Made by a program: the position numbers and the translations under genes. Below, piece by piece: positions 33,755-44,257 of a stretch of 64,000 nucleotides of DNA. Positions within the stretch are counted from its first letter, which is position 1. The number at the start of each line of letters is the position of its first letter. Source of the stretch: Variovorax beijingensis. Lineage in GTDB: Bacteria; Pseudomonadota; Gammaproteobacteria; Burkholderiales; Burkholderiaceae_C. The stretch lies in the NCBI RefSeq assembly GCF_003951285.1, contig NZ_RXFQ01000001.1:584879-648878 (forward strand), read 5' to 3'. The notes under the pieces are model-generated. The model was not told the DNA's origin and ran no database searches. It saw only the letters and a program-made list of their open reading frames with translations.

Positions 33755-36163
33755 ATGCAAGAAACTTCACGCCCCAAAGGGCCAGCCAAGACCCCTCCTT
33801 CCACACGACCAGCCTGGCTGAAATGGCTGCTGCGCTTCATGGTCTGGGGGTTCGGCATCGCCGCGGCCGGTGTTCTGGCGTTGCTGTGCGTGATCGCCGT
33901 CGCCCTGGCCGTTGCCTACCCCAACCTTCCCGACATCTCCGAGCTGTCGGACTACCGGCCGAAACTGCCGCTGCGGGTCTTTTCCGCGGAAGGCATCCTG
34001 ATTGGCGAATTCGGCGAAGAGCGTCGCAATCTAACCCCGATCGCGGCAATCCCCAAGCTCGTGAAGGAGGCGGTGTTGGCTGCCGAAGACACCCGCTTCT
34101 ACGACCACGGCGGCGTCGACTACAAGGGGATGGTGCGCGCCGGCCTGGCCAACATGAACCGCGTGAAGAGCCAGGGCGCGTCGACCATCACGATGCAGGT
34201 GGCGCGCAACGTCTACCTGAGCTCCGAGAAAACGCTGACCCGCAAGATCTACGAGGTGCTGCTCACCTTCAAGCTGGAGCACCTGCTCACCAAGGACCAG
34301 ATCTTCGAGATCTACCTGAACCAGATCTACCTCGGCAACCGCGCCTACGGCTTCGCGGCCGCATCGGAAGCGTATTTCGGCAAGCCGCTGCAGGAGCTCT
34401 CCATTGCGCAGGCAGCCATGCTGGCGGGCCTGCCGAAGGCGCCGGGCGCCAACAACCCGGTCAACAATCCGCAGCGGGCGCGCGGTCGCCAGTTCTATGT
34501 GATCGACCGCATGCAGGACGCAGGCTTCATCACCGCCGAGCAGGCCGCCGAAGCCAAGAAAGAGGAATTGCACCTGCGCGATGCGGCCGACCCGAACCGG
34601 CTGCACGCCGAATACGTGGCCGAAACCGTGCGCCAGCTGATGTATGCGCAGTATGGCGACAGCACCTACACGCGCGGTCTCAAGGTGTACACCTCGCTGG
34701 TGGCCGCCGACCAGGCTGCGGCATACAAGGCCCTGCGCAAGGGCATCATGGATTACGAGCGGCGCCAGATCTACCGCGGCCCCGAGAAATTCGTCGAATT
34801 GCCCAACGACCCGAAGGAACTCGACGATGCGGTGGACGACGCCCTGACCGACCATCCCGACAACGGCGACGTGATGGCGGCGGTGGTGCTCAAGGCCAAC
34901 GCCAAGGAAATCTCGGCCGTGCGCGGCAATGGCGACCCGGTACAAATCACGGGCGAGGGCCTCAAGCCCGCGCAGTCCGGCCTTTCCGACAAGGCACCGC
35001 CCAACATCAAGATCCGGCGCGGCGCGGTGATCCGCGTGGTGAAGACGCCCAAGAACACCTGGGAAATCACCCAGCTGCCCGAAGTGGAGGGCGCCTTCGT
35101 CGCCATGGACCCGCGCGACGGCGCCATCAAGGCGCTGGTGGGCGGATTCGACTTCGGCAAGAACAAGTTCAACCACGTGACGCAGGCCTGGCGCCAGCCG
35201 GGCTCGAGCTTCAAGCCCTTCATCTACTCGGCCGCGCTCGAGAAGGGCTTCACGCCGGCCACGGTCATCAACGACGGGCCCCTGTTCTTCGATGCCGGCA
35301 CCACCGGTGGCCAGCCCTGGGAGCCCAAGAACTACGGCGGGGGCTACGACGGCCCGATGTCGATGCGCACCGCGCTCATGAAGTCGAAGAACCTGGTCTC
35401 GATCCGCATCCTGCAATCGATCGGCACGCGCTACGCCCAGGAATGGATCACCAATTTCGGCTTCGACAAGGACAAGCACCCGGCCTACCTGCCGATGGCG
35501 CTGGGCGCCGGCGCGGTCACGCCGATGCAGATGGCCACCGCCTATTCGGTGTTCGCCAATGGCGGCTACCGCGTCAATCCCTACCTGGTGACCCGCATCA
35601 CCGACCACAAGGACAGGGTGCTGGTCGACAAGCAGCCGCCGCTGCTCAACGAAACGATCCGCGCCATTCCCCAGCGCAACGCCTTCATCATGGACACGCT
35701 GCTGCAATCGGTGGCGCGCGCCGGCACCGCGGCCAAGGCCCAGGCCATGCTCAAGCGGCCCGACCTCTACGGCAAGACCGGCACCACCAACGACTCGCTC
35801 GATGCCTGGTTCGCCGGCTTCCAGCCCACGATGACGGCCATTTCCTGGATCGGCTACGACACGCCGCGCAACCTGGGCGACCGCGAAACCGGCGGCGGCC
35901 TGAGCCTGCCGATCTGGATCAACTACATGGAAACGGCGATCAAGGGTGTGCCCGTGACCGACCTTTCGGCCACGCCGCCGTCCGGCGTCGTGAGTGTGGG
36001 CGGCGAGTGGTACTACGACGACTACGCACCAGGCCGCGGCGTCTCCAGCCTCGGCGTGGACACGCCGTCATCGCCGCCGGCGGAGTCCCTGAGCGGCGTT
36101 CCGGTGAGCCCGCCCCCGCCGCCCGAGGAGCGCAATCGCATCCTCGACCTTTTCAGGAACTGA
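33755..36163 (+). CDS. mrcA: Penicillin-binding protein 1A, bifunctional transglycosylase/transpeptidase
   Basis: An 802-aa class A PBP that polymerises and crosslinks peptidoglycan. A Pro-rich cytoplasmic tail is followed by one membrane anchor (about 26-54). The GT51 transglycosylase domain has catalytic Glu111 in AAEDTRFYDHGG. An OB-like insert follows, and the transpeptidase domain has S484xxK487 (GSSFKPF), the SxN motif in SKN and K674TGTT. The C-terminus is Pro/Ser-rich. I chose the ATG at 33755; an in-frame GTG at 33737 is six codons upstream but would lie at the expected transcription start. Divergence from pilMNOPQ is the arrangement also seen in other proteobacteria. Confidence 0.96.
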   Translation: MQETSRPKGPAKTPPSTRPAWLKWLLRFMVWGFGIAAAGVLALLCVIAVALAVAYPNLPDISELSDYRPKLPLRVFSAEGILIGEFGEERRNLTPIAAIPKLVKEAVLAAEDTRFYDHGGVDYKGMVRAGLANMNRVKSQGASTITMQVARNVYLSSEKTLTRKIYEVLLTFKLEHLLTKDQIFEIYLNQIYLGNRAYGFAAASEAYFGKPLQELSIAQAAMLAGLPKAPGANNPVNNPQRARGRQFYVIDRMQDAGFITAEQAAEAKKEELHLRDAADPNRLHAEYVAETVRQLMYAQYGDSTYTRGLKVYTSLVAADQAAAYKALRKGIMDYERRQIYRGPEKFVELPNDPKELDDAVDDALTDHPDNGDVMAAVVLKANAKEISAVRGNGDPVQITGEGLKPAQSGLSDKAPPNIKIRRGAVIRVVKTPKNTWEITQLPEVEGAFVAMDPRDGAIKALVGGFDFGKNKFNHVTQAWRQPGSSFKPFIYSAALEKGFTPATVINDGPLFFDAGTTGGQPWEPKNYGGGYDGPMSMRTALMKSKNLVSIRILQSIGTRYAQEWITNFGFDKDKHPAYLPMALGAGAVTPMQMATAYSVFANGGYRVNPYLVTRITDHKDRVLVDKQPPLLNETIRAIPQRNAFIMDTLLQSVARAGTAAKAQAMLKRPDLYGKTGTTNDSLDAWFAGFQPTMTAISWIGYDTPRNLGDRETGGGLSLPIWINYMETAIKGVPVTDLSATPPSGVVSVGGEWYYDDYAPGRGVSSLGVDTPSSPPAESLSGVPVSPPPPPEERNRILDLFRN

Positions 36164-36178
36164 AGACCTGACGACGGT

Positions 36179-36511
36179 TCAGGCGGCCGCAAACTGCAGC
36201 GGCTGCCCGGCCTGAAGGCTCGCCTCGCGGGAAAGATTGCCGAAGAATTCCTCGCCCGTCTTGGTGTCGACCCAGGCCTTGCCGTCGTAGCGGTAGTGAT
36301 AGCCGCCAGAGCGCGCGGCAAGCCAGATCTCCTGCAGGGGCTTCTGCAGGTTCACGATCAGCTGGCTGCCATTCTTGAATGAAATCGTGATCATGCCGCC
36401 CACGCGCTGGTTGTCGATGTCGGCGTCGGTCGCGTCGTTGATGCGGTCGCAGCCCTGCTCGATGGCGGCGAGTGCGGCTTCGGCGCGGTCCATGTATTCG
36501 GAGTCGGTCAT
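36179..36511 (-). CDS. cyaY: CyaY, bacterial frataxin
   Basis: A 110-aa iron-binding regulator of Fe-S cluster assembly. An acidic first helix ([24 protein letters not shown]) is followed by the beta-sheet with [36 protein letters not shown], the frataxin core. The ATG at 36511 gives the usual CyaY length; an in-frame ATG 10 codons earlier is less likely. It converges on mrcA and is divergent from lptM, whose start is 12 bases away. Confidence 0.95.
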   Translation of the reverse strand: MTDSEYMDRAEAALAAIEQGCDRINDATDADIDNQRVGGMITISFKNGSQLIVNLQKPLQEIWLAARSGGYHYRYDGKAWVDTKTGEEFFGNLSREASLQAGQPLQFAAA

Positions 36512-36523
36512 TACAATTTCGTT

Positions 36524-36793
36524 ATGTTGAATGTTCGTCAAATTCTAGTGAGCGCCCCCGCCCGCGCTGTGCTCATGGTCAGTCTTGCCGCGGCGGCGGC
36601 CGCTTTGTCTGCTTGCGGCCAGCGCGGACCGCTGTTCCTGCCGACCGATCCGGCGGCGGCCCAGCGCGCCACCCTGCCGCAGCTGCTGACCCCCGGCGGC
36701 CCGCGCGCCGCCTCCGAGGCCGAGGCCGCGCCCAAGCCCGCTGCGGCCAGCAGCGCCCCGGCTCCAGCCACCAGCACCGGAACGCAAAAGTGA
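36524..36793 (+). CDS. lptM: LptM (YifL)-like small lipoprotein
   Basis: An 89-aa lipoprotein. The lipobox LSAC ends at Cys31 and is followed by GQRGPLFLP, the signature of the LptM/YifL family. In E. coli LptM binds the LptDE lipopolysaccharide translocon and helps LptD oxidation. The rest is an Ala/Pro-rich linker. The ATG at 36524 gives a 30-residue signal; an in-frame GTG at 36548 would give 22 residues and is equally plausible. Its stop overlaps the lysA GTG start (GTGA). Position before lysA is common in proteobacteria. Confidence 0.82.
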   Translation: MLNVRQILVSAPARAVLMVSLAAAAAALSACGQRGPLFLPTDPAAAQRATLPQLLTPGGPRAASEAEAAPKPAAASSAPAPATSTGTQK

Positions 36794-38073
36794 CGAACGC
36801 CTCCCCGCCCCTGCCCGGCCATCCGCACATTGCGCATCGCGACGGCGCGCTCCACGTCGAAGGCCTTGGCCTGGAAGCGCTGGCCCGCGAGCATGGCACG
36901 CCGCTGTTCGTCTATTCGAAGCAGTGGATGCTCGACGCGCTGGCCGCCTACCAGCGCGGCTTCGAGGGCCGCAGCGCCCTGATCTGCTATGCGATGAAGG
37001 CGAATTCGTCGCTCGGCGTGCTGCGCGTGTTCGCCGAAGCCGGCTGCGGCTTCGACATCGTCTCGGGCGGAGAGCTGGCACGCGTGCTGGCGGTGGGCGC
37101 CGATCCCGCCAAGATCATCTTCTCGGGCGTGGGCAAGACCCGCGCCGAAATGCGGCAGGCGCTGGCGGCCGGCATTGCCTGCTTCAACGTCGAGAGCGAA
37201 GCCGAGCTCGACGTGCTCAACGAAGTGGCGCTGGCCGAAGGCCGCCGAGCGCCCATCAGCATCCGCATCAACCCGAACGTCGATCCGAAGACGCATCCCT
37301 ACATTTCCACCGGCCTCAAGGGCAACAAGTTCGGCATTGCCCATGACCGCGCGGTCGAGGCTTATCGCCACGCCGCCAGGCTGCCGGGGCTCGAGGTGGT
37401 GGGCATCGACTGCCACATCGGCTCGCAGATCACCGAGGCCTCGCCCTACCTGGACGCCTGCGACCGGGTGCTCGACCTGGTCGAGGCCATCGAGGCGGCC
37501 GGCGTGCCCATTCACCACCTCGACTTCGGCGGCGGCCTGGGCATCGACTACAACGGCGAAGTGCCGCCCAAGGCCGATGCGCTCTGGCAGCAGCTGCTTG
37601 CGCGGCTCGACGCCCGCGGCTTCGGACAGCGCAGGCTCGTCATCGAACCCGGCCGTTCGCTGGTCGGCAATGCGGGCGTGTGCGTGACCGAGGTTCTCTA
37701 CACCAAGCCGGGCGAGGACAAGAATTTCTGCATCGTCGATGCTGCAATGAACGACCTGCCCCGCCCCGCGATGTACCAGGCGTTCCAGAAGATCGTGCCG
37801 CTGCGCATCCGCGCCGGCGACGCACCCACCTACGACGTGGTCGGCCCGGTCTGCGAAAGCGGCGACTGGATCGGCCGCGACCGCGCGCTCAACGTGGTGG
37901 CCGGCGACCTGCTGGCGGTGCTGTCGGCCGGCGCGTACTGCATGAGCATGGCCAGCAACTACAACACGCGCGGCCGTGCCGCCGAAGTGCTGGTGAGCGG
38001 CCAGAGCGCCACGCTGATCCGCCGCCGCGAGACGATGGAAGACCAGCTGCGCAGCGAGCGGATCGAGGGCTGA
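36790..38073 (+). CDS. lysA: LysA, diaminopimelate decarboxylase (GTG start)
   Basis: A 427-aa PLP enzyme that makes L-lysine from meso-diaminopimelate. The PLP lysine is K70 in CYAMKANSS; further landmarks are DIVSGGELARVL, GIDCHIGSQ, FGGGLGIDY, the EPGRSLVGNAG phosphate site and the CESGDW motif at the dimer interface. The GTG at 36790 overlaps the lptM stop and gives the usual N-terminus; the frame stays open upstream through lptM and cyaY but without coding character. Confidence 0.96.
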   Translation: MTNASPPLPGHPHIAHRDGALHVEGLGLEALAREHGTPLFVYSKQWMLDALAAYQRGFEGRSALICYAMKANSSLGVLRVFAEAGCGFDIVSGGELARVLAVGADPAKIIFSGVGKTRAEMRQALAAGIACFNVESEAELDVLNEVALAEGRRAPISIRINPNVDPKTHPYISTGLKGNKFGIAHDRAVEAYRHAARLPGLEVVGIDCHIGSQITEASPYLDACDRVLDLVEAIEAAGVPIHHLDFGGGLGIDYNGEVPPKADALWQQLLARLDARGFGQRRLVIEPGRSLVGNAGVCVTEVLYTKPGEDKNFCIVDAAMNDLPRPAMYQAFQKIVPLRIRAGDAPTYDVVGPVCESGDWIGRDRALNVVAGDLLAVLSAGAYCMSMASNYNTRGRAAEVLVSGQSATLIRRRETMEDQLRSERIEG

Positions 38074-38094
38074 TCCGCGTGTGATTCGCGCCGG

Positions 38095-38769
38095 TCAGCC
38101 GGTGCTGCTGCGCAGCGACTTTTCACTGCTGTTGCGGCTGCCCCCGCGCACGCCGGCCGACGGCTTCGGCCTGCGCTTGCTCGCATAGTTCCACACGCGC
38201 CATCCGAGCAGCACCACGATGATCGCGGCATAGACGAACACCTCGGCAAAGTCGTTCTTGCCCGCGCGCATCCAGAAGAAATGCAGCAGGCCCAGGCCGG
38301 CAATCGGATAGACCAGCTTGTGCAGCATCTGCCAGCGCTTCGCCCCCATGGCCTTGATGGCGCGGTTGAACGAGGTGGCCGCCAGAGGCGTCAGCAGCAC
38401 GAAGGCCGAGAACCCCACCAGGATGAACGGCCGCTTGGCAATGTCCTTGGCGATGTCGGCCCACTCGAAGCCCATGTCGAACCAGCTGTAGCACAGCAGG
38501 TGCAGCACCACGTAGAAATACGCGAACAGTCCGAGCATGCGGCGAAAGCGCGCGAGCGCATTGGCCTTGGCCATCACGCGCAGCGGCGTCACCGCCAGCA
38601 CGATGCAGATGAAGCGCAGGGTCCAGTCGCCGGTGGCGCGGATCAGGAACTCGGCCGGATTCGCGCCCAGCCCGCCGGTGAACGCGCCGTAGGCGAGCCG
38701 CGCGAACGGCAGCAGGCACAGCAGGAAGATGACCGGCTTGGCCGCCGGATGCATGAGCAGCTTGTTCAT
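38095..38769 (-). CDS. msrQ: MsrQ, heme-binding membrane subunit of the MsrPQ system
   Basis: A 224-aa inner-membrane b-type heme protein of the YedZ/ferric-reductase-like family. It passes electrons from the quinone pool to MsrP, which repairs periplasmic methionine sulfoxide. About six hydrophobic helices are seen; the likely heme ligands are the histidines in FYVVLHLLCYSWFD, WQMLHKLVYPIAGL and LLHFFWMR. The C-terminal tail is basic and Ser-rich. It lies 28 bases after msrP. Confidence 0.94.
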   Translation of the reverse strand: MNKLLMHPAAKPVIFLLCLLPFARLAYGAFTGGLGANPAEFLIRATGDWTLRFICIVLAVTPLRVMAKANALARFRRMLGLFAYFYVVLHLLCYSWFDMGFEWADIAKDIAKRPFILVGFSAFVLLTPLAATSFNRAIKAMGAKRWQMLHKLVYPIAGLGLLHFFWMRAGKNDFAEVFVYAAIIVVLLGWRVWNYASKRRPKPSAGVRGGSRNSSEKSLRSSTG

Positions 38770-38797
38770 GGGGCAAGGGCCGCGTGGCGGCGTCGGC

Positions 38798-39808
<1,011 letters not shown>

Positions 39809-39923
39809 GTGATGGCCTTTCGCGTGAATCGTTGTACTCAGGGTAGTTCGTGGAATCCCCTGGTCCGGTTACGCGCGATCGCTGCGCGTGGTCTCAATTC
39901 TTCGCGAAAAGCCGCAACCCTGC

Positions 39924-41240
39924 CTACAGCGTGCCGTAGCTGTGCAGCCCGCTCAGGAACATGTTCACGCCCAGGAACGCGAAGGTGGTGACCGCCAGGC
40001 CGGCCAGCGCCCACCAGGCCGCCACCGTGCCGCGCAGGCCCTTGACCAGCCGCATGTGCAGCCAGGCCGCGTAGTTGAGCCAGACGATCAGGGCCCAGGT
40101 TTCCTTCGGGTCCCAGCTCCAGTAGCCGCCCCAGGCGTCGGCCGCCCACAGCGCGCCGAGCACGGTGGCAATGGTGAAGAAGGCGAAGCCGACCGTGATC
40201 GACTTGTACATCACGTCGTCGAGCACCTCGTTGGCAGGCAGCCGAGCGGCAATGCGCCTGCGGCCGAGCAGGATGCCCGCGGCAATCAGTGCGGAGATGC
40301 CCGCATAGACCACCCAGTAGCTGCCGCCGGCCTCCTGCACGCGCTGGCGGAAGGTCACCGGCACGAAGCACAGCGCCACGCCCAGGAGCCAGATCGGCGT
40401 GAGCTTGTACCAGCGCGTTTCCTGCGCCTGCTCCTTGATGAGATAGGCGAAGGCCACCATGGCCGCGAGCGCGAAGGTGCCGTAGCCGATGAAGTTGGCG
40501 GGCACGTGCAGCTTCATCCACCAGCTCTGCAGCGCCGGCACCAGCGGCTGGATCTCGTGCGCATTGCGCACCAGCGTGTACCAGAGCAGGAAGCCGACCG
40601 CCGCGCTCACCACCAGCATCACGAAGGCGCCGAGCGTGCGCGTGCCGTAGCGCGATTCGAAGTAGAGGTAGAAGGCCGTCGTGAGCCAGCAAAAGAGCAC
40701 GAACACTTCGTACAGGTTGCTGACGGGAATGTGGCCGATGTCCGGCCCCAGCAGGTGGCTCTCGTACCAGCGCACCATGGTGCCGATGAGCGCCATGGCA
40801 ATGGCGGCCCAGGCCAGCCGGGAGCCGATCAGGTCGAAGGTGTCGCCCTGCTTGCCGCCGAAGAACCCGAGCCAGTAGAACAGCGTGCTCATGAAAAACA
40901 GCACGCTCATCCAGAGAATGGCCGACTGGCTCGACAGGAAGTACTTGAGCCAGAACACCGTGTCCGCGCGCGCCAGGTCGCCCTGGTAGGAACTGATGGC
41001 CAGCAGCGAGGCCGCGGCCACCACGATGGCCAGCACCCGCAGCGGACGCCAGAACCAGCCGATCGCAATGACCGAGATCATCGCGGCGGCGAGGATGGGT
41101 TTCTCGTACGAGTCCATCGAGCCCGCGTACCGGGCAAACGCAAAAAGACCGCCTGCCAGCACCAGTGCCGCAAACACCCAGTCGAAAAGGTTGCGCCGCG
41201 AAAACCAGCTTTCGTGCAGCGTGAGGGTGGTGGTGTTCAT
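39924..41240 (-). CDS. ccsB: CcsB (ResC/CcsA-type), System II cytochrome c heme-handling protein
   Basis: A 438-aa inner-membrane protein with many hydrophobic helices. The WWD heme-handling motif WGGYWSWDPKETW is at residues 370-382, flanked by His-containing helices (KLHVPANFIGYG, WLNYAAWLHMRLV, GLHSYGTL). With ResB it carries heme across the membrane and attaches it to c-type apocytochromes. This protein is called ResC or CcsA in some species and CcsB in others. The ATG at 41240 overlaps resB by 4 bases. Confidence 0.93.
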   Translation of the reverse strand: MNTTTLTLHESWFSRRNLFDWVFAALVLAGGLFAFARYAGSMDSYEKPILAAAMISVIAIGWFWRPLRVLAIVVAAASLLAISSYQGDLARADTVFWLKYFLSSQSAILWMSVLFFMSTLFYWLGFFGGKQGDTFDLIGSRLAWAAIAMALIGTMVRWYESHLLGPDIGHIPVSNLYEVFVLFCWLTTAFYLYFESRYGTRTLGAFVMLVVSAAVGFLLWYTLVRNAHEIQPLVPALQSWWMKLHVPANFIGYGTFALAAMVAFAYLIKEQAQETRWYKLTPIWLLGVALCFVPVTFRQRVQEAGGSYWVVYAGISALIAAGILLGRRRIAARLPANEVLDDVMYKSITVGFAFFTIATVLGALWAADAWGGYWSWDPKETWALIVWLNYAAWLHMRLVKGLRGTVAAWWALAGLAVTTFAFLGVNMFLSGLHSYGTL

Positions 41241-43405
41241 GGTGACGCCGGTCCTTCTTTCTTCAAGGCAAGCAGCTTGTGCTTGAGGTGCTCGAACTCG
41301 CGATCGCTGTCGATCGTCTTGCGGTTGACCGAGAAAGCCATCGTGGCGGCCGTGGTGTTGTCTCCGGAGCCCGCGCCGTCGGGGGTGAGCCACACCCAGA
41401 GCCGGCGCTCGCGCACGTACAGCATGGCAAAAATCCCGACGATCAGCAACAGGCAGCCCAGATAGACCACGTTCTTGCCGGGCGCGCGCGCCACCTGGAA
41501 CACGCTGGCCTGCACCTGGGTGAAGTCGGTCATCATCATGGCGACCGGTGCCGGATAGAAGTACGCGTCGCTGATGGCCAGCACCGCCTGGGTCAGGAAG
41601 GCCTGCGACTTCTCGTCGCTCGGCAGTGCCGCGAGCCCCGCGCCCTCGCGGCTCAGGTTGAGCGCCTCGAACAGCACATCGTTGAGGATGCGCACCAGCA
41701 CCGCGCCGGCACGTTCGCGCTCGGCCTCGGGCACGTTGGCTTCCATGAATTCCGCAATCGCCTGCCAGCCACCCAGGGTGGTGGCGTCGGCCTTGGCGCG
41801 CTCGCTGCCGGCAAACAGGGCGAGCGCGCGCGCCGCCGAAACGCGCAGCTGCTCGGCCATCTCGGGCCGCTTCGGATCGACCGCCTTGGCGATGTAGCGC
41901 TCGACCGCGCGGTTGCGGGTGTCGGCATCGGCCAGCGCGGTGCGCATGCGCACGAAGCTGTCCATGGAGCCTTGTTCGTCGGCCGGCACGCGCAGGTAGC
42001 GGAACGGCTCCTCGGGCTTCTCGCGCATGCCGAGCAGGAACACCGGCTGCCCGTCGCCGGTGTCGACCGGCACCATGTAGTTCTGGTACTCCCGCGCCTG
42101 CCCCGCGGCATCGCGCAGCTTGTAGCCGATGCTCGGGCCGATGTTGCGCAGCACCTTCGGCTTGCTGGTCTTGTTGGCGGCGCCCAGGCGCGATTCGATG
42201 TCGTGGCGCAGGTCGACCTTGCGCACGTCGGCGCCGCTGCCCATGGCGCCGCCGTCGGCAAAGTTCTCGACATTGATCACGCGCAGCGCGGCGTATTCGA
42301 GCGTGAGCTTTTCCTTTCCGTTGGTAATTTCGGTGCTCGGCCCGCCGATGACGCCCTCGACCTCGAAGGGCTTGGCCGCGGCCGCCATCGGCACCGCCTT
42401 GAGCTTCACCTTGGAGCCGCCGTCGTCGAAGCTCGACTGGTAGATTTCCACGCCCTTGTAGCTGGCCGGATGGTTGACCTCGATGCGCGCGGGCACCTGG
42501 GCGCCGGTCTCGCGATCGTGCAGCACCACCTCGCTCGCGAACAGCTTGGGCATGCCGGTCGAGTAGTAGTCGACGATGAATTTCTTGAGTTCGATCGAGA
42601 ACGGCAGCTCCTGCAGCAGCACGCCGTCGGACTGCTGCAGGATGGCCACGCTGCCCTGCGCGCCCTCGGGCACCAGGATGTTGCCGCGGAAGGTCGGGTT
42701 GCGCGGCGACAGCCGGTGCTGCGCCGGCACGTCGGCAATCATGCCGCCGCCGGTGAACACGCTCTTGCCGTTGAACCAGGTCTGGGCCCGCACCACCAGG
42801 TCGCCATCGAGCAGGCCGCCGATGCACACCAGCACGATCGCGCTGTGGGCGGCGATGTAGCCCAGCTTGTGGGCGCCGCCCGCGCGCGCGGCCACCATCC
42901 AGCCGGCTTCGGCATGGCCGCCCGCGGCTTCGCGCTGCTGGAGCTTGACCTTCCATCCGCCGCTCACCAGCAGCTGGCCGATGCGGTTGGCGGCCGCGGC
43001 GGGCGCCTCGTCGAGCCGGGTCTCGGCGCGCTGGCCGAAGGCCTTGAGGCTCTGCGCGCGGATGCCTTCCTTGAAGGTCTTCAGGTCGATGAAGATGCGC
43101 GGCGTGTTGCGCGCAATGCAGAGCGTCGTGCTGATCACCAGGAACAGCAGGATCAGCAGGAACCACCAGGCGCTGTAGACCGAATCGAGCTTGGCCGCGC
43201 GGAACAATTCGGCCCAGAACGGCCCGAACTGGTTGATGTAGTTGTTGACCGACTCGTGCTGCTTGAGCACCGTGCCGATGATCGATGCAATGCAGATGAC
43301 GGTGAGCAGCGCAATCGCGAAGCGCATCGACGAAAACAGCTCCACCGCAGCGCGAAGCACTTGCGGGCCGCGATGAACGCGAAGGCCGTGGGTGGAGACA
43401 GACAT
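41237..43405 (-). CDS. resB: ResB, System II cytochrome c biogenesis protein
   Basis: A 722-aa membrane protein with three N-terminal hydrophobic helices (FAIALLTVICIASIIGTVLKQ and the helix before CIARNTPRIF among them), a large periplasmic domain of about 400 residues, and a final helix near VVYLGCLLLIVGIFAMLYVRERRLWVWL. It works with CcsB in heme delivery. Its length is typical of beta-proteobacterial ResB. The neighbouring cytochrome c4 is a likely client. Confidence 0.93.
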   Translation of the reverse strand: MSVSTHGLRVHRGPQVLRAAVELFSSMRFAIALLTVICIASIIGTVLKQHESVNNYINQFGPFWAELFRAAKLDSVYSAWWFLLILLFLVISTTLCIARNTPRIFIDLKTFKEGIRAQSLKAFGQRAETRLDEAPAAAANRIGQLLVSGGWKVKLQQREAAGGHAEAGWMVAARAGGAHKLGYIAAHSAIVLVCIGGLLDGDLVVRAQTWFNGKSVFTGGGMIADVPAQHRLSPRNPTFRGNILVPEGAQGSVAILQQSDGVLLQELPFSIELKKFIVDYYSTGMPKLFASEVVLHDRETGAQVPARIEVNHPASYKGVEIYQSSFDDGGSKVKLKAVPMAAAAKPFEVEGVIGGPSTEITNGKEKLTLEYAALRVINVENFADGGAMGSGADVRKVDLRHDIESRLGAANKTSKPKVLRNIGPSIGYKLRDAAGQAREYQNYMVPVDTGDGQPVFLLGMREKPEEPFRYLRVPADEQGSMDSFVRMRTALADADTRNRAVERYIAKAVDPKRPEMAEQLRVSAARALALFAGSERAKADATTLGGWQAIAEFMEANVPEAERERAGAVLVRILNDVLFEALNLSREGAGLAALPSDEKSQAFLTQAVLAISDAYFYPAPVAMMMTDFTQVQASVFQVARAPGKNVVYLGCLLLIVGIFAMLYVRERRLWVWLTPDGAGSGDNTTAATMAFSVNRKTIDSDREFEHLKHKLLALKKEGPASP

Positions 43406-43441
43406 CGGTCGATGGGAAAAAAGGAACAGGGAAAAAGCAAA

Positions 43442-43472
43442 GGGCGGGCCATCCAGCTGGATCGGCCCGCCC
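43442..43472. terminator. Strong hairpin terminator between the cytochrome c4 gene and resB
   Basis: GGGCGGGCC (43442-43450) pairs with GGCCCGCCC (43464-43472), and the interior ATCCAG/CTGGAT extends the stem to about 15 pairs with one bulge. On the minus strand it is followed by TTTGCTTTTT, so it should stop cytochrome c4 transcripts before resB. On the plus strand it is followed by GTTTGGGTTTTTT, so it could act in both directions. Confidence 0.75.
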
Positions 43473-43521
43473 TCTGTTTGGGTTTTTTATCGGCGGTTAG
43501 TTCACGCTGAAGCGCGTGGTG

Positions 43522-44187
43522 TCAGCGCAGGCCGGCGATGTAATCTGCAACAGCCTTGATTTCGCGGTCGTTGAGCTTTGCGGCCACGCCGGTCATGGGA
43601 GCGCTGTTCTGGCGCACGTTGTCCCGGAAAGCAACAAGCTGTGCCACCGTGTAGTCGGCATGCTGGCCACCCAGGCGCGGGTATTGCGCGGGCATGCCGG
43701 CGCCGTTGGGGCTGTGGCAGCCGGCGCAGGCCGGGATCTGGCGATCGGCAATGCCGCCGCGGTAGATCTTCTCACCCAGCGCGACCAGGTCCTTCTCCTT
43801 GGAGAAGCCGGTCTTGACCTTCTTCGAGCCCACGAACCAGGCGATGTTGCGCATGTCCTCGTCGGACAGCTTGGCGGCCAGGGGCTGCATGATCGGGCTC
43901 TTGCGCTTGCCGGACTTGAAGTCCTGCAACTGCTTGAGGATGTACTCGGGGTGCTGCTGCGCCAGCTTGGGGTTGGCCGCAATGGCCGAGTTGCCGTCTG
44001 CGTTGTGGCAGGAAGCACAGGCCTGGGCGGCGGAATTGAACACCGCGTCGCCCTTGGCGGGATCGGGCTTGGCCGGCTTGGCCGCGGCGGCTGCAGCCGG
44101 TGCGGCGGCAGGATCGTCAGCCGCAAGGCTCGCGCTGGCTGCGACGCCCATGAGGGCTGCAAGCAGAAAATTGGCAAACAACTTCAT
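43522..44187 (-). CDS. Cytochrome c4-like diheme cytochrome
   Basis: A 221-aa exported diheme c-type cytochrome. The signal peptide is residues 1-22 (ASLAA|DD), followed by an Ala/Pro-rich linker. Heme sites are C57ASC60H61 and C153AGC156H157, in two homologous domains with axial Met candidates in KSPIMQPLAAKLSDEDM and NSAPMTGVAAKLNDRE. Cytochrome c4 donates electrons to cbb3-type or similar oxidases. The gene lies upstream of the heme-attachment genes resB-ccsB but is separated from them by a terminator, and is divergent from engB. Confidence 0.93.
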   Translation of the reverse strand: MKLFANFLLAALMGVAASASLAADDPAAAPAAAAAAKPAKPDPAKGDAVFNSAAQACASCHNADGNSAIAANPKLAQQHPEYILKQLQDFKSGKRKSPIMQPLAAKLSDEDMRNIAWFVGSKKVKTGFSKEKDLVALGEKIYRGGIADRQIPACAGCHSPNGAGMPAQYPRLGGQHADYTVAQLVAFRDNVRQNSAPMTGVAAKLNDREIKAVADYIAGLR

Positions 44188-44204
44188 ATCGGGGGCTCGA
44201 TTTA

Positions 44205-44232
44205 TTGGCGCAAAACCGCGCGATTCTACAAT
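44205..44232 (+). promoter_or_regulatory. Candidate sigma-70 promoter for engB
   Basis: TTGGCG (44205-44210) and TACAAT (44227-44232) are spaced by 16 bases and lie just before the engB ATG at 44258. Both hexamers match consensus well. The in-frame ATG at 44231 overlaps the -10, which argues against it as the start. Confidence 0.55.
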
Positions 44233-44257
44233 GGCAGCCCGTTCCGAAAGCTCATTG

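Noticed and set aside
33737..33755. GTG at 33737 as the mrcA start
   Set aside because: It would add six unconserved residues and lie about six bases after a perfect TATAAT, at or before the likely transcription start. The ATG at 33755 is preferred.
39924..43166. A 1080-codon open frame apparently fusing resB and ccsB
   Set aside because: Only the part from 41240 down has CcsB coding character; upstream it reads resB in the wrong frame. resB and ccsB are separate genes with a 4-base overlap.
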